Assembly: GCF_002008165.1 (NCBI RefSeq)
Contig: NZ_MRDM01000011.1
Location: 124,001-188,000 of the forward strand
Direction: 5' to 3'
Length of the DNA: 64,000 nt
DNA from: Rhizobium laguerreae
Lineage (GTDB): Bacteria > Pseudomonadota > Alphaproteobacteria > Rhizobiales > Rhizobiaceae
This document shows, one piece after another, positions 38,061 to 50,347 of this stretch; position 1 is the first letter of the stretch; each line of letters starts with the position of its first letter. The notes beneath the pieces were generated by a model, which was not told the origin of the DNA, ran no database searches, and saw nothing but the letters and a program-made list of their open reading frames with translations. Position numbers and translations under genes: made by a program.

Positions 38061-41045
38061 TTAACCGCCCAATGCATCCTCGAGGAATGCGGCGAGCTGC
38101 GACAGATGCTTGGACATCAGGCCCGTCGCCGGCGAGGCGGCGGCCGGACGGCCGGTATAGCGGACGCGCTGGTATTTCGCGTCGATATGGGCGAGCACCC
38201 ATTCGAGGAAGGGGTCGATGAACGACCATGCGCCCATGTTCTTCGGCTCCTCCTGGCACCAGACCATCTCGGCATTGCGGAAGCGCGACAGCTCGTTGAT
38301 CAGCGCCTTTGCCGGGAATGGATAGAGCTGTTCGACACGCAAGAGATAGATATCGTCGATGCCGCGCTTTTCACGCTCTTCGAGAAGATCGTAATAGACC
38401 TTGCCGGAGCACATGACGACGCGACGGATCTTGTTGTCCTTCTGCAGCTTGATCGGACCATCCTTGATCACCTCGGCATCGTCCCAGAGCAGGCGATGGA
38501 AGGCGGATTCGCCGGCCATTTCGGCAAGCGTCGAGACTGCCCGCTTGTGGCGCAGCAGCGACTTCGGCGTCATCAGGATCAGCGGCTTGCGGAAGTCGCG
38601 CTTCAGCTGCCGGCGCAGGATGTGGAAGTAGTTCGCCGGCGTCGTGACGTTGGCGACCTGCATGTTGTCTTCCGCGCAAAGCTGCAGGAAACGCTCGAGG
38701 CGGGCGGAGGAGTGTTCCGGACCCTGACCTTCATAGCCGTGCGGCAGCAGGCAGACGAGGCCCGACATGCGCAGCCACTTGCGTTCGCCCGACGAGATGA
38801 ACTGGTCGAAGACCACCTGCGCGCCGTTGGCGAAATCGCCGAACTGGGCTTCCCAGAGCGTCAGCGCATTCGGGCGGGCGAGCGAATAGCCATATTCGAA
38901 ACCGAGCACGGCCTCTTCCGAAAGCATCGAATTGATGACTTCGTAGCGCCCCTGCGTCGGCGAAAGATTGGCAAGCGGGATGTAACGCTCTTCGTTTTCC
39001 TGATCGTAGAGAACCGAGTGACGCTGCGAGAAGGTGCCGCGTTCGCAATCCTGGCCGGAGAGGCGGATCTTGCTGCCTTCGACGCAGAGCGCACCGAAGG
39101 AGAGCGCTTCGGCCATAGCCCAGTCGATACCCTCGCCGGTGGTGATCATGTTGGCGCGGTTTTCCATGAAGCGCTGGATCGTGCGGTGCGCGTTGAAGCC
39201 CGCCGGGATCTCAGAGAGCTTGCGGCCGATCTCCTTCAGCGTTTTCATCGGCACGGCGGTCTTGCCGCGGCGCTGCTCGTCGGCATTGTCGGCCGTGCGC
39301 AGGCCCGACCACTCACCATCAAGCCAGTCGGCCTTGTTCGGCTTGTAGTGCTGGCCGGCCTCGAACTCCTGCTCGAGATGCGCGCGCCAGTCGGCCTTCA
39401 TCTTCTCGACTTCGCCTTCGGTAAGCAGACCCTCGGCAACGAGGCGGGCTGCGTAGAGCTGCAGCACGGTCTTGTGGCCGCGGATCACCTTGTACATCTT
39501 CGGCTGCGTGAAGGACGGTTCGTCGCCTTCATTGTGGCCGTAGCGGCGGTAGCAGAACAGGTCGAGCACAACAGGCTTGTGGAACTTCATGCGGAATTCG
39601 GTGGCGATCTTCGCCCCATAGACCACCGCTTCCGGATCGTCGCCGTTGACGTGGAAGATCGGCGCCTCGATCATCTTGGCGACGTCGGACGGATAAGGCG
39701 ACGAGCGCGAGAAGGCCGGGTTGGTCGTGAAACCGATCTGGTTGTTGATGATCACATGCATGGTGCCGGCGACGCGGTGGCCGCGCAGACCGGAAAGGCC
39801 GAGGATTTCGGCAATGACACCCTGGCCGGCAAAGGCCGCGTCGCCGTGGATCAGCAACGGCAGCACCTTGGCGCGTTCGGAAAGCGGGATGATGTCGCCG
39901 TCCCAGACGGTGGCGGTCATATCCTGCTTGGCGCGGGCCTTGCCCATGACGACCGGGTCGACGATTTCGAGATGCGACGGATTCGCCGTCAGAGAAACGT
40001 GGATCTTGTTGCCGTCGAATTCGCGGTCGGAGGAGGCGCCGAGATGGTACTTGACGTCGCCCGAGCCCTCGACCTCGTCGGGAGCGGCCGAGCCGCCCTT
40101 GAACTCGTGGAAGATTGCGCGGTGCGGCTTGCCCATGACCTGGGAGAGCACGTTCAGGCGGCCGCGATGGGCCATGCCGAACAGGGCCTCCTTGAGGCCG
40201 AGCTGGCTGCCACGCTTGAGGATCTGCTCCAGCGCCGGGATCAGCGATTCGCCGCCGTCGAGGCCGAAGCGCTTGGTGCCCTTGAACTTGACGTCGAGGA
40301 ACTGCTCGTAGCCTTCGGCTTCGGCGAGCTTGGCGAGGATTGCCTTCTTGCCTTCCGGCGTGAAGGCCACACCCTTGTCCGGCCCTTCGATGCGCGCCTG
40401 AATCCAGGCCTTCTCTTCGGGATTGGAGATGTGCATGAATTCGACGCCGAGCGTCGAGCAATAGGTGCGCTCAAGGATCTCGATCATCTCGGGGATGGTC
40501 GCGTATTCGAGGCCGAGCACGTTGTCGATGAAGATCTTGCGGTCGTAATCGGCGGCCGTGAAGCCGTAATTCTCCGGCGAGAGCTCGTGGTAGTCCTCAA
40601 CGGCAGCAGCGATGCCGAGCGGGTCGAGCTTGGCATGCAGGTGGCCGCGCATGCGGTAGGCGCGGATCATCATGATGGCGCGCACGGAATCGCGCGTCGC
40701 CTGCAGCACGTCGATGCCGTCGGCAGGCTTGCCCTGAGCTTCGGCCTTGGCCTTCACCTTGGTCTCGATGACCTTCTCGACGATGCCCCAATCGCCGTCG
40801 AGAGCCGATACCAAATCGCCGCTTGCCTGAAGCGGCCAGTTCTTCTTGCGCCAGGAAGCGCCCTTGGCCGCCCTCTTCACATCGCTGGGATCCTCTTCCA
40901 GCGCCTTGAAGAAGGACCGCCACTGATCGTCGACCGATGCCGGGTCTTCTTCGTACCGCGCGTAGAGCTGCTCGATATAGGCAGCGTTGGCGCCATCCAG
41001 AAACGAGGTGATCTGAAACTGCTCGTTGGCTTCTTGCCGTGCCAT
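38061..41045 (-). CDS. sucA: 2-oxoglutarate dehydrogenase E1
   Basis: A 994-residue thiamine-diphosphate enzyme, the E1 of the 2-oxoglutarate dehydrogenase complex. The N-terminus (ANEQFQITSFLDGANAAYIE) carries the E2-binding DGANAAYIEQLY segment; the ThDP motif lies around HGDAAFAGQGVIAEILGLSG with GFTTNP downstream, and a transketolase-like C-terminal domain ends in the LQLCAEDNMQVANVTTPANY block. ATG at 41045; the frame is open beyond it to 41144 without likeness to the family. Full length. Confidence 0.97.
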   Translation of the reverse strand: MARQEANEQFQITSFLDGANAAYIEQLYARYEEDPASVDDQWRSFFKALEEDPSDVKRAAKGASWRKKNWPLQASGDLVSALDGDWGIVEKVIETKVKAKAEAQGKPADGIDVLQATRDSVRAIMMIRAYRMRGHLHAKLDPLGIAAAVEDYHELSPENYGFTAADYDRKIFIDNVLGLEYATIPEMIEILERTYCSTLGVEFMHISNPEEKAWIQARIEGPDKGVAFTPEGKKAILAKLAEAEGYEQFLDVKFKGTKRFGLDGGESLIPALEQILKRGSQLGLKEALFGMAHRGRLNVLSQVMGKPHRAIFHEFKGGSAAPDEVEGSGDVKYHLGASSDREFDGNKIHVSLTANPSHLEIVDPVVMGKARAKQDMTATVWDGDIIPLSERAKVLPLLIHGDAAFAGQGVIAEILGLSGLRGHRVAGTMHVIINNQIGFTTNPAFSRSSPYPSDVAKMIEAPIFHVNGDDPEAVVYGAKIATEFRMKFHKPVVLDLFCYRRYGHNEGDEPSFTQPKMYKVIRGHKTVLQLYAARLVAEGLLTEGEVEKMKADWRAHLEQEFEAGQHYKPNKADWLDGEWSGLRTADNADEQRRGKTAVPMKTLKEIGRKLSEIPAGFNAHRTIQRFMENRANMITTGEGIDWAMAEALSFGALCVEGSKIRLSGQDCERGTFSQRHSVLYDQENEERYIPLANLSPTQGRYEVINSMLSEEAVLGFEYGYSLARPNALTLWEAQFGDFANGAQVVFDQFISSGERKWLRMSGLVCLLPHGYEGQGPEHSSARLERFLQLCAEDNMQVANVTTPANYFHILRRQLKRDFRKPLILMTPKSLLRHKRAVSTLAEMAGESAFHRLLWDDAEVIKDGPIKLQKDNKIRRVVMCSGKVYYDLLEEREKRGIDDIYLLRVEQLYPFPAKALINELSRFRNAEMVWCQEEPKNMGAWSFIDPFLEWVLAHIDAKYQRVRYTGRPAAASPATGLMSKHLSQLAAFLEDALGG

Positions 41046-41167
41046 GGTGATATGCGGACGCTTCCGTCCGCCTCCTGACTTTGATGAATTTGCCAGCTTG
41101 ATGGCCGGCTGCCGCATTCCGATTGCCGCCTGTCCGCGGCGCATCTGCTGGTCTGGTGTTGTCGAGG

Positions 41168-41203
41168 CCGGGCGGAAGGCGCAGATGCCGTTCCTCCGCC
41201 CGG
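41168..41203 (-). other. Hairpin between sucD and sucA
   Basis: A perfect 9-bp GC stem, CCGGGCGGA (41168-41176) with TCCGCCCGG (41195-41203), in the 172-bp gap between sucD and sucA. No T run follows on the minus strand, so it is more likely an mRNA processing or stability element, or a partial attenuator, than a terminator. Confidence 0.5.
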
Positions 41204-41217
41204 TCTATATAGGTGGC

Positions 41218-42120
41218 TTAGCCCTTGAGGACTTCAACCAGCGTCTTGCCGAGGCGGGCCGGAGAGGGCGACACCTTGATGCCTGCCGATTCCATCGCCG
41301 CGATCTTCGATTCCGCATCGCCCTTGCCGCCGGAAACCACAGCACCGGCATGGCCCATGGTGCGGCCCTTCGGGGCCGTACGGCCGGCAATGAAGCCAGC
41401 CATCGGCTTCTTGCGGCCCTTCTTGGCTTCGTCCTTGAGGAACTGCGCTGCGTCTTCTTCAGCCGCCCCGCCGATTTCACCGATCATGATGATCGAGGTC
41501 GTGGCTTCGTCAGCGAGGAACATTTCCAGGACGTCGATGAACTCGGTGCCCTTGACCGGATCGCCGCCGATGCCGACAGCCGTCGTCTGGCCGAGACCTT
41601 CATTGGAGGTCTGGAAGACGGCTTCATAGGTCAGCGTGCCCGAACGGGAAACGATACCGACGGAACCCTTGCGGAAGATCGAGCCCGGCATGATGCCGAT
41701 CTTGCATTCTTCCGGCGTCATGATGCCTGGGCAGTTCGGCCCGAGCAGGCGCGACGTGGAACGCTCGAGGCGAGCCTTGACGCGAACCATATCCAGGACC
41801 GGGATACCTTCGGTGATGCACGTGATGAACGGAATCTCGGCGTCGATCGCTTCGATGATAGCATCGGCGGCTCCTGCCGGCGGAACATAGATGACGGTCG
41901 CGTCGGCGCCGGTCTTTTCCTTGCCCTCGGCAACAGTTGCGAAAATCGGCAGGCTTTCGCCCTTTGCGCCGGTCCAGGTTTCGCCACCCTTCTTCGGATG
42001 GATACCGCCGACCATCTGGGTGCCGTAGTAAGCAAGCGCCTGTTCGGTGTGGAACGTGCCGGTCTTGCCGGTCAGACCCTGAACGAGGATCTTGGTGTCT
42101 TTATTGACGAGAATAGACAT
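41218..42120 (-). CDS. sucD: Succinyl-CoA synthetase alpha subunit
   Basis: A 300-residue subunit. It starts [20 protein letters not shown] with the CoA-binding Rossmann fold, and the phosphorylated active-site histidine lies in [20 protein letters not shown] (about residue 245). It is transcribed 19 bases after sucC. It makes ATP or GTP from succinyl-CoA with SucC. The ATG at 42120 fits; an in-frame extension to 42177 overlaps sucC. Confidence 0.97.
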   Translation of the reverse strand: MSILVNKDTKILVQGLTGKTGTFHTEQALAYYGTQMVGGIHPKKGGETWTGAKGESLPIFATVAEGKEKTGADATVIYVPPAGAADAIIEAIDAEIPFITCITEGIPVLDMVRVKARLERSTSRLLGPNCPGIMTPEECKIGIMPGSIFRKGSVGIVSRSGTLTYEAVFQTSNEGLGQTTAVGIGGDPVKGTEFIDVLEMFLADEATTSIIMIGEIGGAAEEDAAQFLKDEAKKGRKKPMAGFIAGRTAPKGRTMGHAGAVVSGGKGDAESKIAAMESAGIKVSPSPARLGKTLVEVLKG

Positions 42121-42139
42121 TCTTTCAGATCCTTCAAAA

Positions 42140-43333
<1,194 letters not shown>

Positions 43334-43369
43334 GGGTGTATCCCTGTTTCGATTACTTCAGCCCGTCGA

Positions 43370-44431
<1,062 letters not shown>

Positions 44432-44474
44432 TTATTTTTGATGCAGCGTTTTCAATCGTTTAGATACAAAAATT

Positions 44475-44490
44475 CTTACGTAAACGTAAG
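44475..44490. promoter_or_regulatory. Perfect palindrome upstream of mdh
   Basis: CTTACGTAAACGTAAG: arms CTTACGT and ACGTAAG around AA, 143 bp upstream of the mdh start and 20 bp past the zapE stop. The shape is that of a dimeric repressor operator, similar to sites of MerR- and GntR-type regulators of acyl-CoA metabolism in proteobacteria. Which protein binds is unknown. Confidence 0.5.
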
Positions 44491-44509
44491 GTATTCTGTC
44501 ACCAAATTG

Positions 44510-45673
44510 TTACTCTGCGGCGCGTTTTTCATGGTGCAGCGCAAGATATTCCGCGCTGCGCATCTCGAACAGGCGCGATGCCGTGCGGTCGAATTCGAAG
44601 CCCTCGGTGCCCCGGCGATGCAGCAGCAGTTCCTCCGGCATGGCCGCCGCGGAAATGTAAAGCCGCACGGCATGATCGTAGAACGTATCGACCATAATGA
44701 TGAACCGTTTGATCTGGTTCCGCTTTTCCGGCCCGAGCAAGGGAATGTGATCGACGAAGACCGTATCGTAGCGCTCGGCGATGGCCAGGAAGTCAACCGC
44801 CCCGAGCGGTTTGTCGCAAAGATCGGTGAAAGAGAACCGCGCCATGCGGTCGACGGCGAGCGGCACATGGATGTTGCGCCCCTTCATCGGAATATCCAGC
44901 GGCTGCGCCTTGCGCCCATGCAGCGCCTGCGTCCAGGACGCATCCATCGCCATGTCGTTATGCTCGTTGATCGGCACCAGATAGACCGGCTGGCTGCTCA
45001 GCTTCTCCATCCGGTAGTCGGTCGGCGAACCCAGGGTGACGACATCGACATGCTGCTTGAGCAACGCGACGAAGGGCAGGAAAAGGCCGCGATTGAGACC
45101 ATCCATGTAGAGATTGTCGGGCTCGACATTCGAGGTCGCGACCAGCACACATCCGCGCGCGAAAAGCTCGGAGAACAACCGTGACAGGATCATCGCATCG
45201 GCGATGTCGGTGACCGTGAACTCGTCGAAGCAGAGCAGTTCCGCCTCGTCGTAGAGCGCTGCGGCGACCGGCGGCATCGGATCGGCCTGCCTGGTCTCGC
45301 CGTTCTTGAGCTTCACCCGGTGCGCCGCGATGCGGTTATGCACATCTGCCATGAATTCGTGGAAATGCGCCCGGCGTTTCTTCCGGCACGGCGCCATGGC
45401 GAAAAACATGTCCATCAGCATGGTCTTGCCGCGCCCGACGCTGCCGTGGATATAAAGCCCCTTGATGCCGTCGGCGGATTTCTTCTTGGCGGCAAACAGC
45501 CAGCCAAGCGCGCTCGATTTTGCCGCCGGCCGCCGCTGCTTCAGCCCGGCGAGCACCCGGTCGAGGTTCTTTGCCACGTCCATCTGGGCAGAATCGACCT
45601 GGAGCGCGCCCGATGCGGTCAGCGCTTTAAGCTGTTCGCAGACGCTGAGCGCATAATCCGGCATTGGTTGCAT
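44510..45673 (-). CDS. zapE: Cell-division ATPase ZapE (AFG1-like)
   Basis: A 387-residue AFG1-family ATPase: Walker A GSVGRGKT (residues 77-84), Walker B LLCFDEFTVTDIADAM, and sensor region VATSNVEPDNLYMDGLNRGL. ZapE binds FtsZ and destabilises rings under stress; the eukaryotic relative AFG1 handles mitochondrial proteins. It lies upstream of mdh, in the same direction, with a clear gap, so it is probably a separate unit. Confidence 0.92.
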   Translation of the reverse strand: MQPMPDYALSVCEQLKALTASGALQVDSAQMDVAKNLDRVLAGLKQRRPAAKSSALGWLFAAKKKSADGIKGLYIHGSVGRGKTMLMDMFFAMAPCRKKRRAHFHEFMADVHNRIAAHRVKLKNGETRQADPMPPVAAALYDEAELLCFDEFTVTDIADAMILSRLFSELFARGCVLVATSNVEPDNLYMDGLNRGLFLPFVALLKQHVDVVTLGSPTDYRMEKLSSQPVYLVPINEHNDMAMDASWTQALHGRKAQPLDIPMKGRNIHVPLAVDRMARFSFTDLCDKPLGAVDFLAIAERYDTVFVDHIPLLGPEKRNQIKRFIIMVDTFYDHAVRLYISAAAMPEELLLHRRGTEGFEFDRTASRLFEMRSAEYLALHHEKRAAE

Positions 45674-45720
45674 GAGGGCATATCCGCCTGTCAGTCAACG
45701 GCGGAGACCCGCCGGAACAT

Positions 45721-46236
45721 TTACCGGCTGAGGCTGATCGACTGGCCCGTGCTCGTCTGTCCCTCAAAGCGGTTGTCGGCCGTCTTGTAGACGCTGCCGA
45801 GCTGGTTGCCCGAGCGGTCCTTGAGCAGCACCTGCTTGCCGGCGACCTCCCAGGAGCCCATCGCCGTCAGCTCGCCGACGCAGCCGCGCGTTCCACCGCG
45901 CGAACCGCTGCCGAGATTGGTCAGCGTCAGGAACATGTCGCAGCTGCCGTTGACACGCCAGCTTCCGACCATCGATTCCTTGGTGATATCGAGCGCATTC
46001 GCGGCCATTGCGCCGGGCTGGACGCCCGGCATTGGCGCCGTCGACGCTGGTGCAGCCGGAAACTGCGAGCTGCCGGTCGGCGGTGGAAGCTGCCCACCCT
46101 GCACCGAGGGAACCGGCTGCGCCGTCAACGGCGCCGGGCCGGCACTGGCGTTGGAGCTGTAATCATATGCCGTACGCTGACAACCGGCTAGCGCGAGAGC
46201 CACCACCAGACCTGTCATCGCATATCGCAACTGCAT
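45721..46236 (-). CDS. Outer-membrane lipoprotein of the Omp10/Omp19 type (AprI/Inh domain)
   Basis: A lipoprotein of about 171 residues. The signal sequence ends with the lipobox ALAGC, followed by a Pro/Ala-rich spacer of about 65 residues and a C-terminal eight-strand beta-barrel-like domain ([40 protein letters not shown]) similar to the protease-inhibitor Inh domain in Brucella Omp19. Two cysteines within the domain may form a disulfide. Three ATG codons run in a row (46242, 46239, 46236); the AGGAG site is best spaced for the last. Confidence 0.8.
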   Translation of the reverse strand: MQLRYAMTGLVVALALAGCQRTAYDYSSNASAGPAPLTAQPVPSVQGGQLPPPTGSSQFPAAPASTAPMPGVQPGAMAANALDITKESMVGSWRVNGSCDMFLTLTNLGSGSRGGTRGCVGELTAMGSWEVAGKQVLLKDRSGNQLGSVYKTADNRFEGQTSTGQSISLSR

Positions 46237-46442
46237 CATCATACTCCTGAATTCGGCCATCGCCGTAGAGAAACGGGCGTGAGACAAGTCCGATTATCGT
46301 AATTCGCTTTGGTTAATCAAGTCGGGCGGCATAAATTGCCCGTGACAACAACTAACCGAAAAACGATACAGTTCAACTGTCCCGCTGCAAAACTTCCTGC
46401 ACATAGAATTTGTCAGCAAGGTGTTGCGCGTGTTCATCTCTG

Positions 46443-46595
46443 TCAGGATCGCTGTCGAACGCGCGCAATGTCTCGGAATAGTGCATCACTGCATGATTGC
46501 ACCGGGACCGATGCGCATTCGCTGTTCGCGTACCGCGACCTGATCTCGGTGACGGCTTCGGGATCGAAGCCGTCTATACCGCCATCGGTATGCAT
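46443..46595 (-). CDS. Possible 50-residue ORF coupled to sdhB
   Basis: Five bases after the sdhB stop (minus strand) an ATG opens a 50-residue frame, MHTDGGIDGFDPEAVTEIRS to a TGA at 46445-46443. No separate ribosome site is needed if it is read by reinitiation. Nothing in it matches a family I know. It includes a perfect 10-bp hairpin (46551-46574), so the region could instead be a structured 3' untranslated end of the sdh mRNA. Weakly supported. Confidence 0.35.
   Translation of the reverse strand: MHTDGGIDGFDPEAVTEIRSRYANSECASVPVQSCSDALFRDIARVRQRS
46551..46574. other. Perfect hairpin downstream of sdhB
   Basis: GACGGCTTCG (46551-46560), a 4-base loop, CGAAGCCGTC (46565-46574). No T run on either side. 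It lies about 27 bases past the sdhB stop and may stabilise the 3' end of the sdh transcript, or be part of the small ORF. The rest of the 358-bp gap 46243-46600 shows no other clear feature. Confidence 0.5.
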
Positions 46596-46600
46596 GCTGA

Positions 46601-47380
46601 TCAAACCCGGCGCTCGACCATCATCTTCTTGATTTCGGCGATCGCCTTGGCCGGATTGAGGCCCTTCGGGCAGGTCTGCGCACAGTTCATGATCGTGTGG
46701 CAGCGATAGAGGCGGAATGGATCCTCGAGATTGTCGAGGCGCTCACCGGTCGCCTCGTCTCTGGAATCGATCAGCCAACGATAGGCCTGCAGCAGAACGG
46801 CCGGACCGAGATAGCGGTCGCCGTTCCACCAGTAGCTCGGACAGGAGGTCGAGCAGCAGGCGCAGAGGATGCATTCATAGAGGCCGTCCAGCTTCTGCCG
46901 GTCCTCGTGGCTCTGCTTCCATTCCTTGGCCGGCGCCGGCGACACCGTCTTCAGCCACGGCTCGATCGAACGATGCTGGGCATAGAAGTTGGTGAGGTCT
47001 GGAACCAGATCCTTGACGACGGGCAGATGCGGCAGCGGATAGATCTTCACCGCGCCCTTGATATCGTCGAGGCCCTTGGTGCAGGCCAGCGTGTTCGTGC
47101 CGTCGATGTTCATCGCGCAGGAGCCGCAGATGCCCTCGCGACAGGAACGGCGCAGCGTCAGCGTCGGGTCGATCTTGTTCTTGATGTAGAGCAGACCGTC
47201 GAGCACCATCGGTCCGCAATCGTCGATATCGATGTAGAAGGTATCGATAGACGGGTTCTGACCATCGTCCGGGCTCCAGCGGTAGACGCGGAATTCGCGG
47301 GTGTTCTTGGCACCCGCCGGCTTCGGCCAGACCTTGCCTTCGCGCATCTGAGAATTCTTGGGGAGAGCGAGTTCAACCAT
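46601..47380 (-). CDS. sdhB: Succinate dehydrogenase iron-sulfur subunit
   Basis: A 259-residue subunit carrying the three clusters: [21 protein letters not shown] for [2Fe-2S], [13 protein letters not shown] and [17 protein letters not shown] for the [4Fe-4S] and [3Fe-4S] sites. It passes electrons from SdhA to quinone. Last confirmed gene of sdhCDAB. Confidence 0.97.
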   Translation of the reverse strand: MVELALPKNSQMREGKVWPKPAGAKNTREFRVYRWSPDDGQNPSIDTFYIDIDDCGPMVLDGLLYIKNKIDPTLTLRRSCREGICGSCAMNIDGTNTLACTKGLDDIKGAVKIYPLPHLPVVKDLVPDLTNFYAQHRSIEPWLKTVSPAPAKEWKQSHEDRQKLDGLYECILCACCSTSCPSYWWNGDRYLGPAVLLQAYRWLIDSRDEATGERLDNLEDPFRLYRCHTIMNCAQTCPKGLNPAKAIAEIKKMMVERRV

Positions 47381-47398
47381 GTCCGGTTCCTCTTGAGA

Positions 47399-49240
47399 TC
47401 AGTACACGCGAGCCTTCGGCTCGATCTTGTGCGGATCGATGCCTTCGGCAATGAGCTCGGTGTGAACCGGCCGGTAGTCGAGTTTCACGTCGCCGGCCTC
47501 GTTCACCCAGGCGAGCGTGTGTTTGCGCCAGTTGACGTCATCGCGGCCGGCGAATGCACCCTCGGTATAGTCTTCTCGGGCATGCGAACCGCGGCTCTCC
47601 TTGCGGGCCTCGGCGCCGTAGATCGTCGTGATGGCGTTTGCCATCAGGTTCTGCAGCTCCAGCGTCTCGACCAGATCCGAGTTCCAGATCATCGAGCGGT
47701 CGGTGACCTTGATGTCCTTCATCTCACCCCAGATCGCCGAGATACGCCGGCAGCCGGATTCCAGCGATTCCTGCGTGCGGAAGACGGCGGCGTCTTCCTG
47801 CATGGCGCGCTGCATCTTCTCGCGCAGTTCCGCGGTCGGCGTGCCGCCACTGGCGTGCCGCAGACCGTCGAAACGGTCCATGATCTTGTCGCAGGCGGCG
47901 ACGTTGAGATGCGGGATCGGCGCTGCGCGGTCGATGACCTCGCCGGCGCGGATCGCAGCGGCCCGGCCGAAGACCACGAGGTCGATCAGCGAGTTGGAGC
48001 CGAGGCGGTTGGCGCCGTGCACCGAGGCGCAGCCGGCTTCGCCCACAGCCATCAGGCCGGGGATGATCCGTTCCGGATTGGCGCCGTCGGCGTTCAGCAC
48101 TTCGCCCCAATAATTCGTGGGAATGCCGCCCATATTGTAGTGAACTGTCGGCAGAACCGGGATCGGCTCGCGCGTTACGTCGACGCCGGCAAAGATCTTG
48201 GCGCTCTCGGAAATCCCCGGCAGGCGCTCATGAAGGACGGCCGGATCGAGATGATCAAGATGCAGGAAGATGTGGTCCTTCGCCTTGCCGACACCGCGGC
48301 CCTCGCGGATTTCCAGCGTCATGCAGCGCGAAACGACGTCGCGCGAGGCTAGGTCCTTGGCCGAAGGAGCGTAACGCTCCATGAAGCGCTCGCCCTCGGA
48401 GTTGACGAGGTAGCCGCCTTCGCCGCGCGCGCCTTCGGTGATCAGACAGCCCGAACCGTAGATGCCGGTCGGATGGAACTGGACGAATTCCATGTCCTGC
48501 AGCGGCAGGCCGGCACGCGCCACCATGCCGCCGCCGTCGCCGGTGCAGGTGTGGGCGGATGTGGCCGAGAAATAGGCGCGGCCGTAGCCGCCGGTCGCCA
48601 GCACCACCATCTTGGCGGCGAAGCGATGGATCGTCCCGTCATCGAGGCACCAGGCAACGACGCCGACGCAGCGGCTGCCGTCTTCCGACATGATCAGGTC
48701 GAGTGCGAAGTACTCGATGAAGAATTCGGCATTGTTGCGCAGCGACTGGCCGTAGAGCGTATGCAGGATGGCGTGGCCGGTACGGTCGGCAACGGCGCAA
48801 GTGCGCTGTACCGGCGGGCCTTCGCCGTAATTCTGCATGTGGCCGCCGAACGGGCGCTGATAGATCTTGCCTTCCTCGTTGCGCGAGAACGGCACGCCGT
48901 AATGTTCGAGCTCATAGACCGCCTTCGGCGCTTCCATGGTGAGATACTGCATGGCGTCGACGTCGCCGAGCCAGTCGGAACCCTTGACGGTGTCGTAGAG
49001 ATGCCACTGCCAGCTATCCGGCGTCATGTTGCGCAGCGAGGCGGCGATGCCGCCCTGGGCCGCGACCGTGTGCGAGCGGGTCGGGAATACCTTGGTGATG
49101 CAGGCCGTGCGGAAACCCTGCTCGGCCATGCCGAGCGTGGCGCGCAGCCCGGCGCCGCCGGCGCCGACGACGATCACGTCGTAGGAGTGATCGACATACT
49201 TGTAGGCTTTGCCATTCTGGGCGGGTGAAGTCGGTGCCAT
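47399..49240 (-). CDS. sdhA: Succinate dehydrogenase flavoprotein subunit
   Basis: A 613-residue flavoprotein: FAD motif [18 protein letters not shown], the histidine that covalently binds FAD in [11 protein letters not shown], the active-site arginine and histidine in [20 protein letters not shown] and [11 protein letters not shown]. It oxidises succinate to fumarate. Follows sdhD by 6 bases; sdhB follows by 18. Confidence 0.98.
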   Translation of the reverse strand: MAPTSPAQNGKAYKYVDHSYDVIVVGAGGAGLRATLGMAEQGFRTACITKVFPTRSHTVAAQGGIAASLRNMTPDSWQWHLYDTVKGSDWLGDVDAMQYLTMEAPKAVYELEHYGVPFSRNEEGKIYQRPFGGHMQNYGEGPPVQRTCAVADRTGHAILHTLYGQSLRNNAEFFIEYFALDLIMSEDGSRCVGVVAWCLDDGTIHRFAAKMVVLATGGYGRAYFSATSAHTCTGDGGGMVARAGLPLQDMEFVQFHPTGIYGSGCLITEGARGEGGYLVNSEGERFMERYAPSAKDLASRDVVSRCMTLEIREGRGVGKAKDHIFLHLDHLDPAVLHERLPGISESAKIFAGVDVTREPIPVLPTVHYNMGGIPTNYWGEVLNADGANPERIIPGLMAVGEAGCASVHGANRLGSNSLIDLVVFGRAAAIRAGEVIDRAAPIPHLNVAACDKIMDRFDGLRHASGGTPTAELREKMQRAMQEDAAVFRTQESLESGCRRISAIWGEMKDIKVTDRSMIWNSDLVETLELQNLMANAITTIYGAEARKESRGSHAREDYTEGAFAGRDDVNWRKHTLAWVNEAGDVKLDYRPVHTELIAEGIDPHKIEPKARVY

Positions 49241-49246
49241 ATCAGC

Positions 49247-49627
49247 TTATCCTACGAATGCGATTTTCAGAATGGCGAAGAGACAGAGGCCGGCGATCAG
49301 GATCGCAAAGAACGTGTTCAGCATCAGGAGAGCGACCTTGCCGAATTCGCCATGCACATAATCCTCGATGATGGCCTGCATGCCGAGCCTCATGTGAATG
49401 ACGCCGGAGATCACCATCAGCCCCATGACGACCGCGACGAAGGGGTTCGACAGCGCGCGAACCACATCCGCATAAGGCGCGCCGGCATAGGCGAGCATGA
49501 AGATGACGAAGAAGAGGATGAGCGGAACATTGGCGACGGCCGTCAGTCGCTGACGCCAGAAATGATCCGTGCCGTCCTTGGCGGAGCCGAGCCCGCGAAC
49601 CTTGCCGAGGGGGGTGCGCATATCCAT
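49247..49627 (-). CDS. sdhD: Succinate dehydrogenase membrane anchor subunit
   Basis: A 126-residue protein with three hydrophobic helices (about residues 30-50, 60-85 and 98-122). The haem/quinone region [15 protein letters not shown] has the conserved SdhD H-x-R-x-G-x-x-x-x-x-x-D-Y pattern. It anchors SdhAB to the inner membrane. Located between sdhC and sdhA as usual. Confidence 0.92.
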   Translation of the reverse strand: MDMRTPLGKVRGLGSAKDGTDHFWRQRLTAVANVPLILFFVIFMLAYAGAPYADVVRALSNPFVAVVMGLMVISGVIHMRLGMQAIIEDYVHGEFGKVALLMLNTFFAILIAGLCLFAILKIAFVG

Positions 49628-49637
49628 GAGAGGACCT

Positions 49638-50033
49638 TCAGAAGCGAATGAGGAAGCCGATCACCCAGACCAGCACGGTCAGACAGAGCGACCCGATGAT
49701 GTTGGCGATGGCGAGCTTGGTCGAGAACTCTTTCCCGAAGCCATAGCCGAGGTCCCACATGAGATGGCGGAAGCCGCCGAGCATGTGGTGCAGCAGCGCC
49801 CAAGTGTAGCCGAGAAGCACGAGCTTGCCGAGAAGGCTGCCGAGCACCCAGTTGGCCCAGTCATAGGAGCCCTGGCCGCTTGCCGCCGCGATCAGCCACC
49901 AGGCGACGAGCAGCGTGCCGACGTAGAGCGCGCTACCGGTAATGCGGTGAACGATGGACATGACCATGGTGGGAATAGGTTTGTAGATCTGCAGATGCGG
50001 CGATAGGGGCCGGTTATTTGTCACGTTCGCCAT
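49638..50033 (-). CDS. sdhC: Succinate dehydrogenase cytochrome b556 subunit
   Basis: A 131-residue subunit: N-terminal [20 protein letters not shown], containing the SPHLQIY signature and the SIxHRxTG motif ([15 protein letters not shown]), then the haem-ligand helix with [16 protein letters not shown]. Three membrane helices. ATG at 50033; the longer frame to 50078 is not needed. First gene of the sdhCDAB operon. Confidence 0.95.
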   Translation of the reverse strand: MANVTNNRPLSPHLQIYKPIPTMVMSIVHRITGSALYVGTLLVAWWLIAAASGQGSYDWANWVLGSLLGKLVLLGYTWALLHHMLGGFRHLMWDLGYGFGKEFSTKLAIANIIGSLCLTVLVWVIGFLIRF

Positions 50034-50347
50034 CAGAACCTCGCGGCGGCTTCTCTGCGCTCCCGGATTTCGGAGCATGCTCAGTCAACCACACGAATGA
50101 CAAATTCTCTGTGTGCGTTGCATCAATTGCGACGTTTAATCACCGGGAACGCCGACGACAAGCACAATCGCTGTCTGCTTTTAATTTAATCGATTCGCGT
50201 TACCGGGAAGTTTGCAGGCTAAAGAAACTGGTTTTTTCCGCTCAAATTTTGTGCCGGTTGTCCGAGCTGAATGGACAAGCTCCGGCTTTTGGCGCAATCT
50301 GGCGTTAACGATTTGTTAGGGATCGGAATTCCGGAGGCCGGCCACCC
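50034..50347. promoter_or_regulatory. Divergent intergenic region sdhC / exported protein
   Basis: 314 bp holding the promoters of the sdh operon (leftwards) and of the exported-protein gene (rightwards). The middle (about 50150-50260) is AT-rich. I see no palindrome or consensus site strong enough to name. Confidence 0.4.

Noticed and set aside
46243..46600. tRNA or known riboswitch in the sdhB-lipoprotein gap
   Set aside because: No cloverleaf, no T-loop GGTTCGA-type sequence and no known aptamer consensus; only one hairpin stands out.
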